A stretch of DNA of 62,060 nt from Chloroflexota bacterium (GTDB lineage Bacteria; Chloroflexota; Ktedonobacteria; Ktedonobacterales; Ktedonobacteraceae). Position numbers and translations under genes: made by a program. The notes beneath the pieces were generated by a model that worked only from the letters and a program-made list of their open reading frames with translations, made no database searches and had not been told where the DNA came from. Within the stretch, counting starts at the first letter, position 1; each line of letters opens with the position of its first letter. The stretch lies in the NCBI GenBank assembly GCA_005879655.1, contig VBJK01000075.1:1-62060 (forward strand), read 5' to 3'. Shown in pieces: positions 8,872-17,649 of this stretch.

Positions 8872-9786
8872 CTAGGCGGAGGAGGAAACAGGCGCTCCTT
8901 TCGGGTTGGTTGGGGGTGGGGCAACCCTCACCACTTGAGAATAAGAATATCCATCGCAGCGATGGACGGGCTGACAAAAGCGGTGTGGGACATCAGTGAT
9001 TTTGCCATGCCGGGTTTGGATGGTAAAGGTTCTCGCAGCTTTAACTGTCACCCTGCCTACATGCGTCCCCGCGCACTTGAGTCGATCTGGCACCACCGCT
9101 CGCACCAGATCGGCAGTCTGGTAGCTAAAGTAGCGCTTGCACCTCTTGCGATGACTGGTCGGGAAGCCTAAATCGTTGGTATTGCACATTTTTCGTCTAC
9201 TGTGACCAGTGGCCGTGATGAGCAATGGGATTACCCCCTCAGTGGAAAGAGGCGTAGGGGTTGATGCTCCCACGCAGGCCGCATCTGTCCAGTGGGCTTT
9301 TGGCAAGCCACGCACACTGCGGTTATAATTGGTCTGTCCACCTGAACCCGTTTCCAGGGGTAGCCCAGTGGCCTGCAAGCGCCGCGATAGTTCCCAACGG
9401 GTTGCGTTGACCGCTGTGGCATTTTTGAGAGGCGCTTTCGTCTGAGCTAGTACACGGCAGAGCCGTGCGGGCTGATCGGCCAAGAAGTCGCTAATATCCT
9501 GCGTTCCCTTGCGTCTATTGCAGGACTCGCAGGCTAGGCACAAATTACTGATGCGATCCGTGCCACCGCGTGCGCGTGGCACGATATGCTCCAGCTCTAA
9601 GGGCAGGTCCCTGGCTCCACAGTAGGCACACATGCGGTTCCACTTTGCGAATACATATTCACGCACCTCAAAACCGAAAAGCGTGTAAACAGTAGCCTTT
9701 CCCTCTTTGAGTAGCAGGCGTGCTCGCCCCAGATGCACGGGAGAAAGCGGCTGTTTGTCGGTATCGATGACAAAGACATGTGACAT
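8872..9786 (-). CDS. iscB-like: IscB-family protein lacking RuvC-I, bridge helix and RuvC-II (HNH retained)
   Basis: The 304-residue protein starts with the PLMP domain typical of IscB (MSHVFVIDTDKQPLSPVHL, about 1-38). In full IscB this is followed by RuvC-I, the Arg-rich bridge helix and RuvC-II; here VYTLFG passes directly into FEVREYVFAKW, the segment that normally precedes HNH. The HNH domain is complete: C53xxC56, E66-H67, N81, C86xxC89 and N90. After it come the linker KAPLKNATAVNATRW and the RuvC-III segment with H165-W-T-D168, then the usual C-terminal domain ending in HRCDGYSY. IscB proteins are RNA-guided nucleases ancestral to Cas9; this one could at most nick with HNH. ATG at 9786; the frame open to 9855 lies in the RNA leader. 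No transposase is adjacent. Confidence 0.85.
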   Translation of the reverse strand: MSHVFVIDTDKQPLSPVHLGRARLLLKEGKATVYTLFGFEVREYVFAKWNRMCAYCGARDLPLELEHIVPRARGGTDRISNLCLACESCNRRKGTQDISDFLADQPARLCRVLAQTKAPLKNATAVNATRWELSRRLQATGLPLETGSGGQTNYNRSVRGLPKAHWTDAACVGASTPTPLSTEGVIPLLITATGHSRRKMCNTNDLGFPTSHRKRCKRYFSYQTADLVRAVVPDRLKCAGTHVGRVTVKAARTFTIQTRHGKITDVPHRFCQPVHRCDGYSYSQVVRVAPPPTNPKGAPVSSSA

Positions 9787-9789
9787 GAC

Positions 9790-10060
9790 GGTCGTTGCGT
9801 TCCTTCTTTTTGTTTTGTGCCCCGTGGGGCCTCTGGTTTCCCAGGTGATACTCACCTCGACACGGTTATCAGTCGCTACTTTCCGCTCAGCACTGGTTTC
9901 TCCCTCTACGCCGGTTTAACTGAACGGTTCTAGGTTTACAAGCTGGTGAAGCAGCTGTAGGTAGGTTCTTTTACACTTGCTGATAACGTTGGTTGTCTTT
10001 CAAACCTCTGTCTGCTCAAGTTTCGGGCTTGAAAGTCTTGCTTCCAAGCCTCCACTGTGA
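9790..10060 (-). ncRNA. Candidate omega-RNA (HEARO-type) leader of the IscB-like gene
   Basis: IscB genes are preceded by a structured noncoding RNA (HEARO, now called omega-RNA) ending just before the start codon. The minus-strand sequence here carries many short stems: GCCCC-AC-GGGGC about 25-45 bases before the ATG, GGTGAGTATCACC, CAGTTAAACCGG and the GGAAAGTAGCGACTGATAACC block that resembles HEARO RNAs I know. It contains no credible reading frame. The 5' boundary, where the guide would lie, cannot be set by eye; 10060 is approximate. Conservation of this leader beside a RuvC-less protein suggests the element derived from a complete IscB locus. Confidence 0.6.
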
Positions 10061-10073
10061 CACGTCACAGTGG
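10052..10073. repeat. 10-bp inverted repeat, possible end of the IscB element
   Basis: CCACTGTGAC and GTCACAGTGG are separated by 2 bases. A hairpin at this distance upstream of the omega-RNA region is where an IS200/IS605-type element end would be expected, but no target-site motif can be assigned. Confidence 0.5.
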
Positions 10074-10219
10074 GGGGACTTGACGTTTATTTTCCGCATT
10101 GGTCTTACTGTACTAGCTTTGTCTCAGGCACTCAAGTATTTAAACCTTTTGTCTTACTTTTTTTGCAGAACTGAGAGACTTTCTTAACCGCTACGCACAA
10201 AATTTTACGACTTTCCAAC

Positions 10220-10984
10220 CTACTCTTCGGCAAGAGAGAAGCGCAGGTGAAAGAGAAATTCCCGGTTGCCATCGCGTCCAAGGATAGGGGAGTCTAGCTG
10301 GCCCTGTAGCTGAAAAGGAGTATGTTGAGGAAGCCATGCCTGTAGCTCTTGTAAAACACGCTGATGGATCTGTGGATTGCTAATGACGCCGGAGCCGCGA
10401 TCTACTTCGCTTTTGCCCGCTTCAAATTGTGGCTTGACCAGCGCAACAATCCAGGTGTCCGGTGAAAAGGCCAGCAATGGCGCTAATGGCGCTAAGACCA
10501 TGCGCAGTGAGATAAATGAGACATCGATCACGGCACATTGAGCTGGTTCGGGCAATGTGGTAAGGTGGCGAATATTGGTGCGCTCCATCACGACGACGCG
10601 TGGATCATTGCGCAGTGTCCAGGCTAATTGACCATGCCCAACGTCTACGGCATAGACACGTTGCGCACCTCGTTCGAGCAGGCATTGTGTGAAGCCGCCA
10701 GTCGAAGCGCCAACGTCAATAGCTATGCGTCCCGTGGGGTCGAGTTGGAAGGCGTCCAGTGCTTTTTCGAGCTTTAAGCCGCCACGGCTGACGTACTTAA
10801 GTTCGGGTGTTGTCTCGGCCAGACGACAGGGAGTATCGAGGGGAATCATGGTGCCTGGTTTGTCCACCATGCGCTCCCCTACGTAGATCTGTCCTGCCAT
10901 GATCAGGGCGCGGGCGCGCTCCCGACTGGGGGCTAAACCACGCCGTACCAATGCCACATCCAAGCGCTCTTTGTTCGTACTCAT
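10220..10984 (-). CDS. tlyA: TlyA-family rRNA 2'-O-methyltransferase
   Basis: The 254-residue protein joins an N-terminal S4 RNA-binding domain (about 1-65, RLDVALVRRGLAPSRERARA) to an FtsJ-like methyltransferase. The SAM-binding loop is DVGASTGGFTQCLLERGA, followed by YAVDVGHGQL and DVSFISLR, with LVKPQFEAGK near the end of the domain. TlyA methylates ribose 2'-O positions of 16S and/or 23S rRNA; its length and domain order are normal. The ATG at 10984 follows CACATGAG context without a strong ribosome-binding site. It is monocistronic here, with the IscB element inserted downstream. Confidence 0.92.
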   Translation of the reverse strand: MSTNKERLDVALVRRGLAPSRERARALIMAGQIYVGERMVDKPGTMIPLDTPCRLAETTPELKYVSRGGLKLEKALDAFQLDPTGRIAIDVGASTGGFTQCLLERGAQRVYAVDVGHGQLAWTLRNDPRVVVMERTNIRHLTTLPEPAQCAVIDVSFISLRMVLAPLAPLLAFSPDTWIVALVKPQFEAGKSEVDRGSGVISNPQIHQRVLQELQAWLPQHTPFQLQGQLDSPILGRDGNREFLFHLRFSLAEE

Positions 10985-11059
10985 GTGGAGGGACGCGCCA
11001 CCTTCTTTCTTCTGAGAATCTGTTCGTAGGATGAGTATAGCACAAGCATGCTAGCTGGA

Positions 11060-11090
11060 GGCCTGGGCACCCACAAGGGATGCCCAGGCC
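11060..11090. repeat. Hairpin of the GGGCACCC/GGGATGCCC repeat family
   Basis: GGCCTGGGCA and TGCCCAGGCC are perfect 10-bp arms around CCCACAAGGGA. The words match the repeats at 19851, 22815, 35463 and 54777. Confidence 0.75.
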
Positions 11091-11145
11091 GGTGGTGCTC
11101 TGGCTACTCTTGAGGGAGCATGTCTTTTTGTGCACGTAGGAGAGT

Positions 11146-11214
11146 CGTAGGTGCGCAATTTATTGCGCCAGGGTCATTAACAAAGAAAAACAGGCACAAT
11201 AAATTGTGCTGTTA
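11146..11214. repeat. GCGCAATTTATTGCGCC inverted repeat element
   Basis: Begins CGTAGGTGCGCAATTTATTG and ends with CACAATAAATTGTGC; nearly the same sequence, including the central AACAAAGAAAA and ACAGGCACAATAAATTG, is at 43126-43195. A third half copy (GCGCAATAGATTGTGCG) follows at 11238. The stretch 10985-11597 otherwise holds no gene; a TTGTAA-17-TATACT promoter-like pair lies at 11341-11369. Confidence 0.75.
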
Positions 11215-11597
11215 CACATATCTCTTCATGTACATAGCGCAATAGATTGTGCGACCATGATTGTACTCTATACAGGTTGTATACCATATAAGAGGAAAAC
11301 AACAGTAAACTCATCATTTAGCAGAGACAGGAATTTGCTGTTGTAAATAGCTCTATAATATGCTATACTGACAGAGAGAGAGGATGCATTGCTCTCCTAC
11401 GGAGATCTGTCTTCCTGGTGACAGTCGTATTAGTCGCCGCAGGAAAGCAGATGCAGCAACAGATCCCCATCTACACTTGCTAGATGGCCTACCTTCTCCA
11501 TTGAGCATTGTCGCTTGTAGCTAGCAACCTGAGTTGTTAGAAGTAAACTGGCACACGGCGCGTTGTGCTAGTTTGTTCTCCGAAAGGTGGGATTCTC

Positions 11598-12179
11598 ATG
11601 GCTGAGTATGTCGCCGATGCACAGCAGGTAGGAGCAGCAGGTACGTCTGCTCCGGGTGATCCCGTGGCATTAAGCACCTTTGCCACGACGACTGTCATTC
11701 TTGGATGCGTCTTTACTGGTTTCATTGCGCCTGTTCTTGGTACAGGGCTGAATTTTTTCGCTGCTGTAGCCTTCTTCGGTGGTCTCGTTCTCCTCTTGCT
11801 AGGACTAAGAAGTAGTGCAACCCTGTATATTGCTTATGGCGGGTTCCTGATGACATTGGGGGCCATCTTTGTGCCCTTCTTCGGTATGGCCAGTGCAGCT
11901 TCGCATAGTTTGTTAGGTCTCTTCTTTTTGACCTGGACTATCTTCTCAGGTATGTTGCTGCTCAGCACGCTCCGGTCAAGCATCTCAACGGTCCTCATCC
12001 ATGTCCTGTTCTTCCTGGCCTTTCTTTCACTCACTATTGGAGAACTGGCAGCTGGTATGACCGTCTTCCTGTCCATTGGCGGCTGGCTGGCTATCATCTG
12101 TGGATTGATTGCATGGTATAACGCTTTGGTGGGTCTGCTCAGTACAGACCATAGTTTCTTTAAACTCCCCGCATGGTAA
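11598..12179 (+). CDS. GPR1/FUN34/YaaH-family membrane transporter (acetate/succinate type)
   Basis: The 193-residue integral membrane protein has six hydrophobic segments. It carries the family pattern: DPVALSTFATTT before the first helix, FFGGLVLLLLGL, YGGFLMTLGAIFVP, and GGWLAIICGLIAWYNALVGLL followed by a C-terminal Lys-Leu-Pro. Members such as SatP move acetate or succinate with protons; the substrate here is inferred from the family. The ATG at 11598 has AAAGGTGGGA upstream. The frame opens at 11565, but those 11 codons include the ribosome-binding site. A hairpin at 12194 follows the gene. Confidence 0.8.
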   Translation: MAEYVADAQQVGAAGTSAPGDPVALSTFATTTVILGCVFTGFIAPVLGTGLNFFAAVAFFGGLVLLLLGLRSSATLYIAYGGFLMTLGAIFVPFFGMASAASHSLLGLFFLTWTIFSGMLLLSTLRSSISTVLIHVLFFLAFLSLTIGELAAGMTVFLSIGGWLAIICGLIAWYNALVGLLSTDHSFFKLPAW

Positions 12180-12193
12180 ACTCGGCAGGGAAA

Positions 12194-12227
12194 GGCAAGT
12201 CACTCTCTCCACGGAGAGTGGCTTGCC
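12194..12227 (+). terminator. Hairpin after the YaaH-family gene
   Basis: GGCAAGTCACTCTC pairs with GAGAGTGGCTTGCC (one wobble) 15 bp after the stop codon. No T-run, so terminator function is inferred from position. Confidence 0.5.
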
Positions 12228-12551
12228 CGCTCAGGGTCTTGCTCCGCTACACTACTCTGCTTGTACTACTTGTCCTTGGGCCTCGTTGTGTTCAGCATGC
12301 TGCTGCAACCCATACGAGGCATTGATGTTGCAGGCTTATCAGGTGCTCTCTTTTCTCATGACGCTACGTCCCTATTGTTAGAGAAAACGGAGCATTTATT
12401 GAAAAAATTTAACCTCTTCTTAAAAAAAGAAGAGCGTTTCTGTGTTACTATTTTCATTAAAGATCTGCTAAAGCATTTTTAAGATGTGATAGTGCACTTT
12501 TTGTCACGCCCTGATGGGGAGGGCTTATTTAAGCAGACTAAGGAGGGTCAA

Positions 12552-12737
12552 ATGGCTGCTGATTACCCAAAAATTTATATCGTCAAACCAGGAGATACGC
12601 TCGTTAGTATCGCGGTGATGTTTTATGAGGATGGAAGCCTCTGGCACATCATCGCTAAAGCGAATAACCTGGATGTTTCTCGTAGTCTTACTCCGGGCAT
12701 GCAACTCATTATTCCAGATCCTGATCAAGACGACTAA
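12552..12737 (+). CDS. Small single-LysM-domain protein
   Basis: The 61-residue protein is almost entirely one LysM domain (YIVKPGDTLVSIAVMFY ... LTPGMQLIIPDP), the fold that binds N-acetylglucosamine in peptidoglycan or chitin. There is no signal peptide or membrane segment, so it either stays inside the cell or is exported by another route. The ATG at 12552 has a strong AAGGAGGGTCAA site just upstream, which rules against the longer frame from 12486. LysM-only proteins often accompany other secreted factors; no partner is seen nearby. Confidence 0.85.
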   Translation: MAADYPKIYIVKPGDTLVSIAVMFYEDGSLWHIIAKANNLDVSRSLTPGMQLIIPDPDQDD

Positions 12738-13009
12738 GCAATACGATGCAAGGATGCCCCTACAATAGTACGTGTACACATTACAAGCTCCGTCCAATGT
12801 ATGGGCAATTTCCTTGTGGCATGTGGTATCTGGTCTTGCCCCAAGTTGTGAGCAGCACTCTCTCTGTTACGAACGTGATTTTGTGAAACGTTTTTATAAG
12901 TCACAGCGTTACTATAAGTGAGTCAAAGCTACTACTCATTTTCCAAACAAAGTCATATATCAGAGGGCAAGTTACGCGAAAGCCAGAAGGAAAGGCGAGG
13001 AAGCGAAGC

Positions 13010-13351
13010 ATGGTAGGAATGTATATGACGGTTGTTGTGACTATATTCACTGCTGTCGCCGTAGGACAATTTATTGCCAAGGTTATCAGACACAAACGTG
13101 GCTTGCACGTTGCACCAGACGAAGAATACCCTCTCCTGGAGTATAGGGAGCCAACGTTGCTTGCGGAAGCTGTCGTTGCGGGCACTCTTTGTATCCCCTT
13201 TCTCATCGCGCTTATTACAAGCGCCATCTTGAGTGGTACCGTGTTCAATCCAGCTACGTTGACGTTGACCATTGGCTCTTTGATCGGTAGCTTATTGTGT
13301 GGCTTGCTCTTCTCCTATGTTGATCCTATACGTAATAGACTCGTGCAATAA
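13010..13351 (+). CDS. Small membrane protein of unknown function
   Basis: The 113-residue protein has three hydrophobic segments (about 3-25, 53-74 and 82-103) with a positively charged loop KVIRHKRGLH between the first two, placing that loop inside the cell. I recognise no family. An AGGAAGCGAAGC precedes the ATG at 13010; a second ATG four codons later is possible. A 13-bp hairpin (13384-13412) follows, separating it from the convergent amt gene. Confidence 0.6.
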   Translation: MVGMYMTVVVTIFTAVAVGQFIAKVIRHKRGLHVAPDEEYPLLEYREPTLLAEAVVAGTLCIPFLIALITSAILSGTVFNPATLTLTIGSLIGSLLCGLLFSYVDPIRNRLVQ

Positions 13352-13383
13352 TCTGTGGTATCGTCGGATCATCGGACCTGTCC

Positions 13384-13412
13384 GGCAGGAGCTACAACGC
13401 CTAGCTCCTGCC
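13384..13412. terminator. Hairpin between convergent genes
   Basis: GGCAGGAGCTA and TAGCTCCTGCC flank a 7-nt loop, between the small membrane protein gene and the 3' end of amt, which converge. Probably stops transcription from both sides. Confidence 0.55.
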
Positions 13413-13443
13413 TTATGAGAGATGAGAGAGAAGCGCAGTGGGT

Positions 13444-15126
13444 CTAGGACATGAGACCAATGCGCTTAATCGCCGGTCGCTTCTGCGTTTGCCGGGAGGG
13501 TTCAAAGGTCGCTTGGTCTACCTGTGAATCAATTGGTCGCAACGCGCTCATTCCTGGAACATAGGTCTGCTGTCCAGGGAAGATTGGCCCGCGTGGGCTA
13601 CGCATCGCATTTTCAAGCTCACTTTCCTGTTTTGCTGCCTGATCACGCAGCGCTGCAACTTCTTCTTCCAGTTGTGTTATGCGATCTTCCACCTTTGGCG
13701 CATTATTTGTTGCCAGTTGATACCCTTCTTCGCCATGAATAGCGAGGTCCAAGCCCTCTTCTTCCTGACGGCGAGACACGCGTAAGCCAAGCGGAGCAAG
13801 AAATTTGAGCAGGATATAGGTTGCGATAAACGCATATCCCAGGGTGACAGACGCTGTCAGGATTTGTATGCCCAGCTGACCCGGATTGCCAAAAAGCAAA
13901 CCATTGTTGCCGCCAACATTGATCACCTTCTCCGCAAAAACACCTGCCAGGATCAGTCCAGTCACGCCACCTATGCCATGCGCGGCCCACACATCGAGCG
14001 TATCATCAATATGAAAGTGTTTGCTGCGAATGTGTAACGCCATGTAAGTCACGACGCCTGCGATCAGACCAATGGCAATGGCGGCCACCGGACCAACATA
14101 GCCACTGGCCGGAGTAATGGCGATCAGACCACACACCGCACCGATGGCAGTGGCTAGTGCACTGGGTTTCTTATTCTCAGCCCAGCTCAAGATCATCCAG
14201 ACCAGGGCACCAGCGGCACCGGCAGTATTGGTGACAACGAAGGCATTGACGGCCAGCGGTGAAGCCGCCAGCGCGCTCCCACCATTAAAGCCCAACCAGC
14301 CAAACCAGAGTACACCAGCTCCTAGCAGGACCAGGGGAATATTGTGTGAGACAATAGCCTGGCCAACCTTGAAGCCACCCCGCTTGCCAACCACAATCGC
14401 CGCCGCCAAGCCAGAAAATCCTGCTGCCGCATGCACAAATGTGCCTCCTGCAAAGTCCAGCGCCCCCATATTGTGGAGCCAGCCGCCATCTCCCACCACC
14501 CAGTGCGCTATCACCGTACGGAAACGCATACGCTCCACAATCGAGCCAATGATCAGAGCTGGCGCGATAATGGCTCCCATTGCCTGAAAGATCATAAAGG
14601 CCGTCTGGGGAATGGTTGGAGCGTAAGCACTAGGCGCATAGCCGACCCCGCTTAGCGCAAAGAAGTTCAGTCCACCGATAATCCCATTGACATCCTTGCC
14701 AAAGACCAGGCTGTATCCGATAAGGACCCATTGGATGCTGACCACAGCTAGAATGAGCAGGGTTTGTTTAATCACACCGATGACATTCTTGCTCGTCACC
14801 ATGCCAGCATAGAACCAACCAACGGCTGGCGTCATCAGCAGGACCAGTGCAGATGCCGTTAAAACCCAGGCGGTATCTCCTGAATTGATTACCTTGGCAT
14901 CGAAAACTCCTACTGATGCGCCTGCAAAGTACGTTGAAGTAAAACCGATTACTACACCAATGACTAATAAGAGAGCCACAAAAATCGGAAATGCCCGATA
15001 GACGGGAATAACCAGAGAATACGTTATATACCTCTGCGAGTCGTTAGTATCGTTATAACCCGGAGGTAAATCCTGGTCATTTCTAGCGGTGGCTCTGGGA
15101 AATTGCTGCGTGTTAATTATTGCCAT
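13444..15126 (-). CDS. amt: Ammonium transporter (Amt family) with long C-terminal coiled coil
   Basis: The 560-residue protein carries about eleven membrane helices of the Amt/Mep/Rh channel: TAWVLTASALVLLMTPAVG, FAGGTFVHAAAGFSGLAAA with the first conserved His, and DVWAAHGIGGVTGLILAGVFA with the second. It moves ammonium across the membrane for nitrogen assimilation. About 100 residues follow the last helix, including the heptad stretch RITQLEEEVAALRDQAAKQ, longer than in most Amt proteins. The N-terminus is also extended and polar. Starts at 15126 and 15168 are both possible; neither has a strong ribosome-binding site. No glnK lies next to it, unlike in many bacteria. Confidence 0.92.
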   Translation of the reverse strand: MAIINTQQFPRATARNDQDLPPGYNDTNDSQRYITYSLVIPVYRAFPIFVALLLVIGVVIGFTSTYFAGASVGVFDAKVINSGDTAWVLTASALVLLMTPAVGWFYAGMVTSKNVIGVIKQTLLILAVVSIQWVLIGYSLVFGKDVNGIIGGLNFFALSGVGYAPSAYAPTIPQTAFMIFQAMGAIIAPALIIGSIVERMRFRTVIAHWVVGDGGWLHNMGALDFAGGTFVHAAAGFSGLAAAIVVGKRGGFKVGQAIVSHNIPLVLLGAGVLWFGWLGFNGGSALAASPLAVNAFVVTNTAGAAGALVWMILSWAENKKPSALATAIGAVCGLIAITPASGYVGPVAAIAIGLIAGVVTYMALHIRSKHFHIDDTLDVWAAHGIGGVTGLILAGVFAEKVINVGGNNGLLFGNPGQLGIQILTASVTLGYAFIATYILLKFLAPLGLRVSRRQEEEGLDLAIHGEEGYQLATNNAPKVEDRITQLEEEVAALRDQAAKQESELENAMRSPRGPIFPGQQTYVPGMSALRPIDSQVDQATFEPSRQTQKRPAIKRIGLMS

Positions 15127-15475
15127 CTGCTTTCTAGCCTTTTTGACGAATACGAGGGCATTCTTCATTCAAGAAATAGTGTGAAGCTAGGTGCTAAAAA
15201 TGCAGAGAATCTCATGCCACAGCAGTCCATAGAAATCTTGAACCACTCATTATAAGGGCACCGCTTCCTTGCACTCTTCTTGGGAGGGTTCAGTCATGCA
15301 AACGACCTCTCCAGGAATCCCTCAAGTTACATTGCTCATCCTTGCAAGAAACTTGTTAAGCGTATTATAGTAATACCACGTATCCCGCGAATAGTAAATC
15401 CCCCTTCTACCAGTACTTTTGGTTTTTTCCGGTTTTGCAGAGAAACCGTGCGTATCAATGTAAGCCCGGTCGCAC

Positions 15476-15504
15476 TCGACGCTAGTGGACAACTCTGATA
15501 TAAT
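15476..15504 (+). promoter_or_regulatory. Likely ruvB promoter
   Basis: TCGACG and a perfect TATAAT are 17 bp apart, ending 45 bp before the ruvB ATG. The rest of the 423-bp divergent region between amt and ruvB (15127-15549) shows no gene. Confidence 0.5.
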
Positions 15505-15549
15505 GGAACTACATACTGTAGAACACCAGTTTCACTCGGAGAGTAAGCC

Positions 15550-16584
15550 ATGAAGGAGCGTGTCGTTTCGCCGCAGGTGAGCGAAGAGGAACAGATAATT
15601 GAGGGTAGCCTGCGGCCTCGTCGCATAGCAGAATATATCGGACAGGAAAAGATCAAAGCAAATCTGGGCATTTTGTTGGAAGCGGCACGTCAGCGCAATG
15701 AAGCAGTGGATCATGTCTTGCTGTACGGTCCCCCTGGTCTGGGCAAGACGACGCTCTGCAATATCATCGCCGCTGAAATGGGTGTCAATCTCAGAACAAC
15801 GTCGGGTCCCGCGATTGAGCACGCGGGCGATCTCGCTTCCATTCTCACGTCGCTACAAGAGAATGAGGTGCTCTTTATCGACGAGATCCATCGCTTGGCC
15901 AGAGCGGTAGAAGAGCGCCTCTATTCGGCCATGGAAGATTTCGCGCTCGACGTAATGATCGGCAAGGGACCAAGCGCCAGATCGCTACGTCTCTCACTTC
16001 CGCCATTCACCGTCGTTGGCGCAACCACACGCGTTGGCTCTCTGACTGCACCGTTGCGCGACCGCTTCGGCGCAATCTATCGCATGGAGTATTACGATTT
16101 AGAGTCGCTAACCAAGATTGTGATCCGTTCGGCGCAGATTCTGAAAGTGCGTGCGGAGCCAGCGGGCGTCAGCGAGATTGCCAGCCGTGCTCGTGGCACA
16201 CCGCGTATCGTCAACCGTCTGCTCAAGCGCGTACGCGACTATGCGCAGGTCAAAGGGAATGGCATCATCACCCAGGCCGTGGCGGAGGAGGCCCTCACGG
16301 CTATGGAGATAGACAAGATCGGACTGGACCAAATGGATCACAACTTGTTGCACGCCATTATTGAAAAATTCAATGGTGGCCCAGTCGGTCTAGACACTCT
16401 CGCAGCCAGTATTAGCGAAGATACCGAAACAATCGAAGATGTATACGAGCCATATCTGTTGCAGTTAGGCTTTCTCGCACGCACGCCGCGCGGGCGTATC
16501 ACCATGCGGGCGGCATACGAGCACCTCGGCCTGACGCCACCAGGTGGGGAAGGTGGAGCAGGTTTGTGGACAGCACACCCGTAA
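15550..16584 (+). CDS. ruvB: Holliday junction branch migration helicase RuvB
   Basis: The 344-residue AAA+ motor drives branch migration with RuvA. All the motifs are present: the N-terminal [18 protein letters not shown], Walker [10 protein letters not shown], Walker B LFIDEIHR, the sensor [10 protein letters not shown] and the C-terminal winged helix ([11 protein letters not shown]) that binds DNA. Length and motif order are normal. GGAGAG precedes the ATG at 15550. ruvA and ruvC are not in the window. The queA remnant starts three bases after the stop, so the two form the ruvB-queA pair found in many bacteria. Confidence 0.97.
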   Translation: MKERVVSPQVSEEEQIIEGSLRPRRIAEYIGQEKIKANLGILLEAARQRNEAVDHVLLYGPPGLGKTTLCNIIAAEMGVNLRTTSGPAIEHAGDLASILTSLQENEVLFIDEIHRLARAVEERLYSAMEDFALDVMIGKGPSARSLRLSLPPFTVVGATTRVGSLTAPLRDRFGAIYRMEYYDLESLTKIVIRSAQILKVRAEPAGVSEIASRARGTPRIVNRLLKRVRDYAQVKGNGIITQAVAEEALTAMEIDKIGLDQMDHNLLHAIIEKFNGGPVGLDTLAASISEDTETIEDVYEPYLLQLGFLARTPRGRITMRAAYEHLGLTPPGGEGGAGLWTAHP

Positions 16585-16586
16585 GG

Positions 16587-17637
16587 ATGAGTGATTTTGA
16601 TTACCATTTGCCGCTGGAACTGATCGCTCAGAGGCCGCTGGAGCCGCGTGATTCCTCTCGCTTGCTGGTCGTGCAGCGCTCCAGCGGCCAGCTAGAGCAT
16701 CGCCACTTTCGCAACATTGGCGAGTATTTACGCCCCGGCGATCTGCTCATCGCCAACCAGAGTCGCGTGATTCCCGCTCGTCTCCTGGGAAAACGCGCCA
16801 CCAGCGGCGGGGCCGTTGAAGTCCTGCTGCTAGCTGAACGTTCTGACCTGGGTCATGACCACTGGGAGGTACTAGTACGGCCAGGACGCCGTTTGCGCGA
16901 GGGTGCACGCATCATCTTCTCTGATGCCAGTGGCGGAGCACGACTGGTAGGCGAGATTATGCGACGAACAGAGGCCGGAGAGCCAACAGAGCAATGATGA
17001 CCCTTATCACGTCTTAGACGTACGCAACCTCATTGACGAGCTGGGGCGCATGCCGCTTCCTCCCTATATTCACGAAACGCTGGTTGATCCTGAACGTTAT
17101 CAGACGGTCTACGCGCGTATCAGCGGCTCGGCGGCAGCGCCAACAGCGGGCCTACATTTCACGCCGCAACTGCTTGATCAGCTCCGTCGCCAGGGCGTAC
17201 GTATCGGCTTCGTCACCCTCCATGTGGGACTCGACACCTTCCGCCCGGTCGAATGCGAGGATGTATACGAGCATAAAATGCACAGCGAGGAGATCGAGGT
17301 AGACGCGCCAACGGCGGAATTGATCAATGAGACACGCAAGGCTGGTGGGCGTATTATTGCTGTGGGGACCACCTCTGTACGCGTGCTGGAGAGTGTCGCC
17401 AGCTTCCACCATGGACAGATTCTCCCATACAAAGGTTCGACGCGGCTCTTTATTACTCCTGGCTATCATTTCCAGGTCGTAGATGCCATGATCACCAATT
17501 TCCATCTGCCGCGCTCTACCCTGCTCCTGCTCGTCAGCGCATTTATGGGCAAGACGTTGCTAGAGCAAGTCTATCAAGAAGCGATGCGCGAATGCTATCG
17601 CTTCTTTAGCTTCGGTGATGCTATGCTGCTGCTATAG
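16587..17637 (+). pseudogene. queA: queA (S-adenosylmethionine:tRNA ribosyltransferase-isomerase), frame broken
   Basis: QueA transfers the ribosyl part of SAM to make epoxyqueuosine in tRNA. The first part (16587-16997) matches the N-terminal domain from MSDFDYHLPLELIAQRPLEP to GEIMRRTEAGE and then hits TGA. The remainder continues in another frame from about 16951: NDDPYHVLDVRNLIDELGRMPLPPYIHETL, through SAAAPTAGLHFT, the HVGLDTFRPV motif and the C-terminal RFFSFGDAMLLL. Together they equal a normal 350-residue QueA, with perhaps a few residues missing at the junction near 16985. The lesion is thus a small indel, not in a homopolymer. It could be true inactivation, a sequencing error or a programmed shift; no slippery site is evident. 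Confidence 0.8.
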
Positions 17638-17649
17638 CCGTTGATCTTT

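Noticed and set aside
8840..8977. N-terminal extension of the glycosidase-like gene
   Set aside because: It overlaps the 3' end of the IscB-like gene and has no ribosome-binding site; the ATG at 8839 gives a sensible protein.
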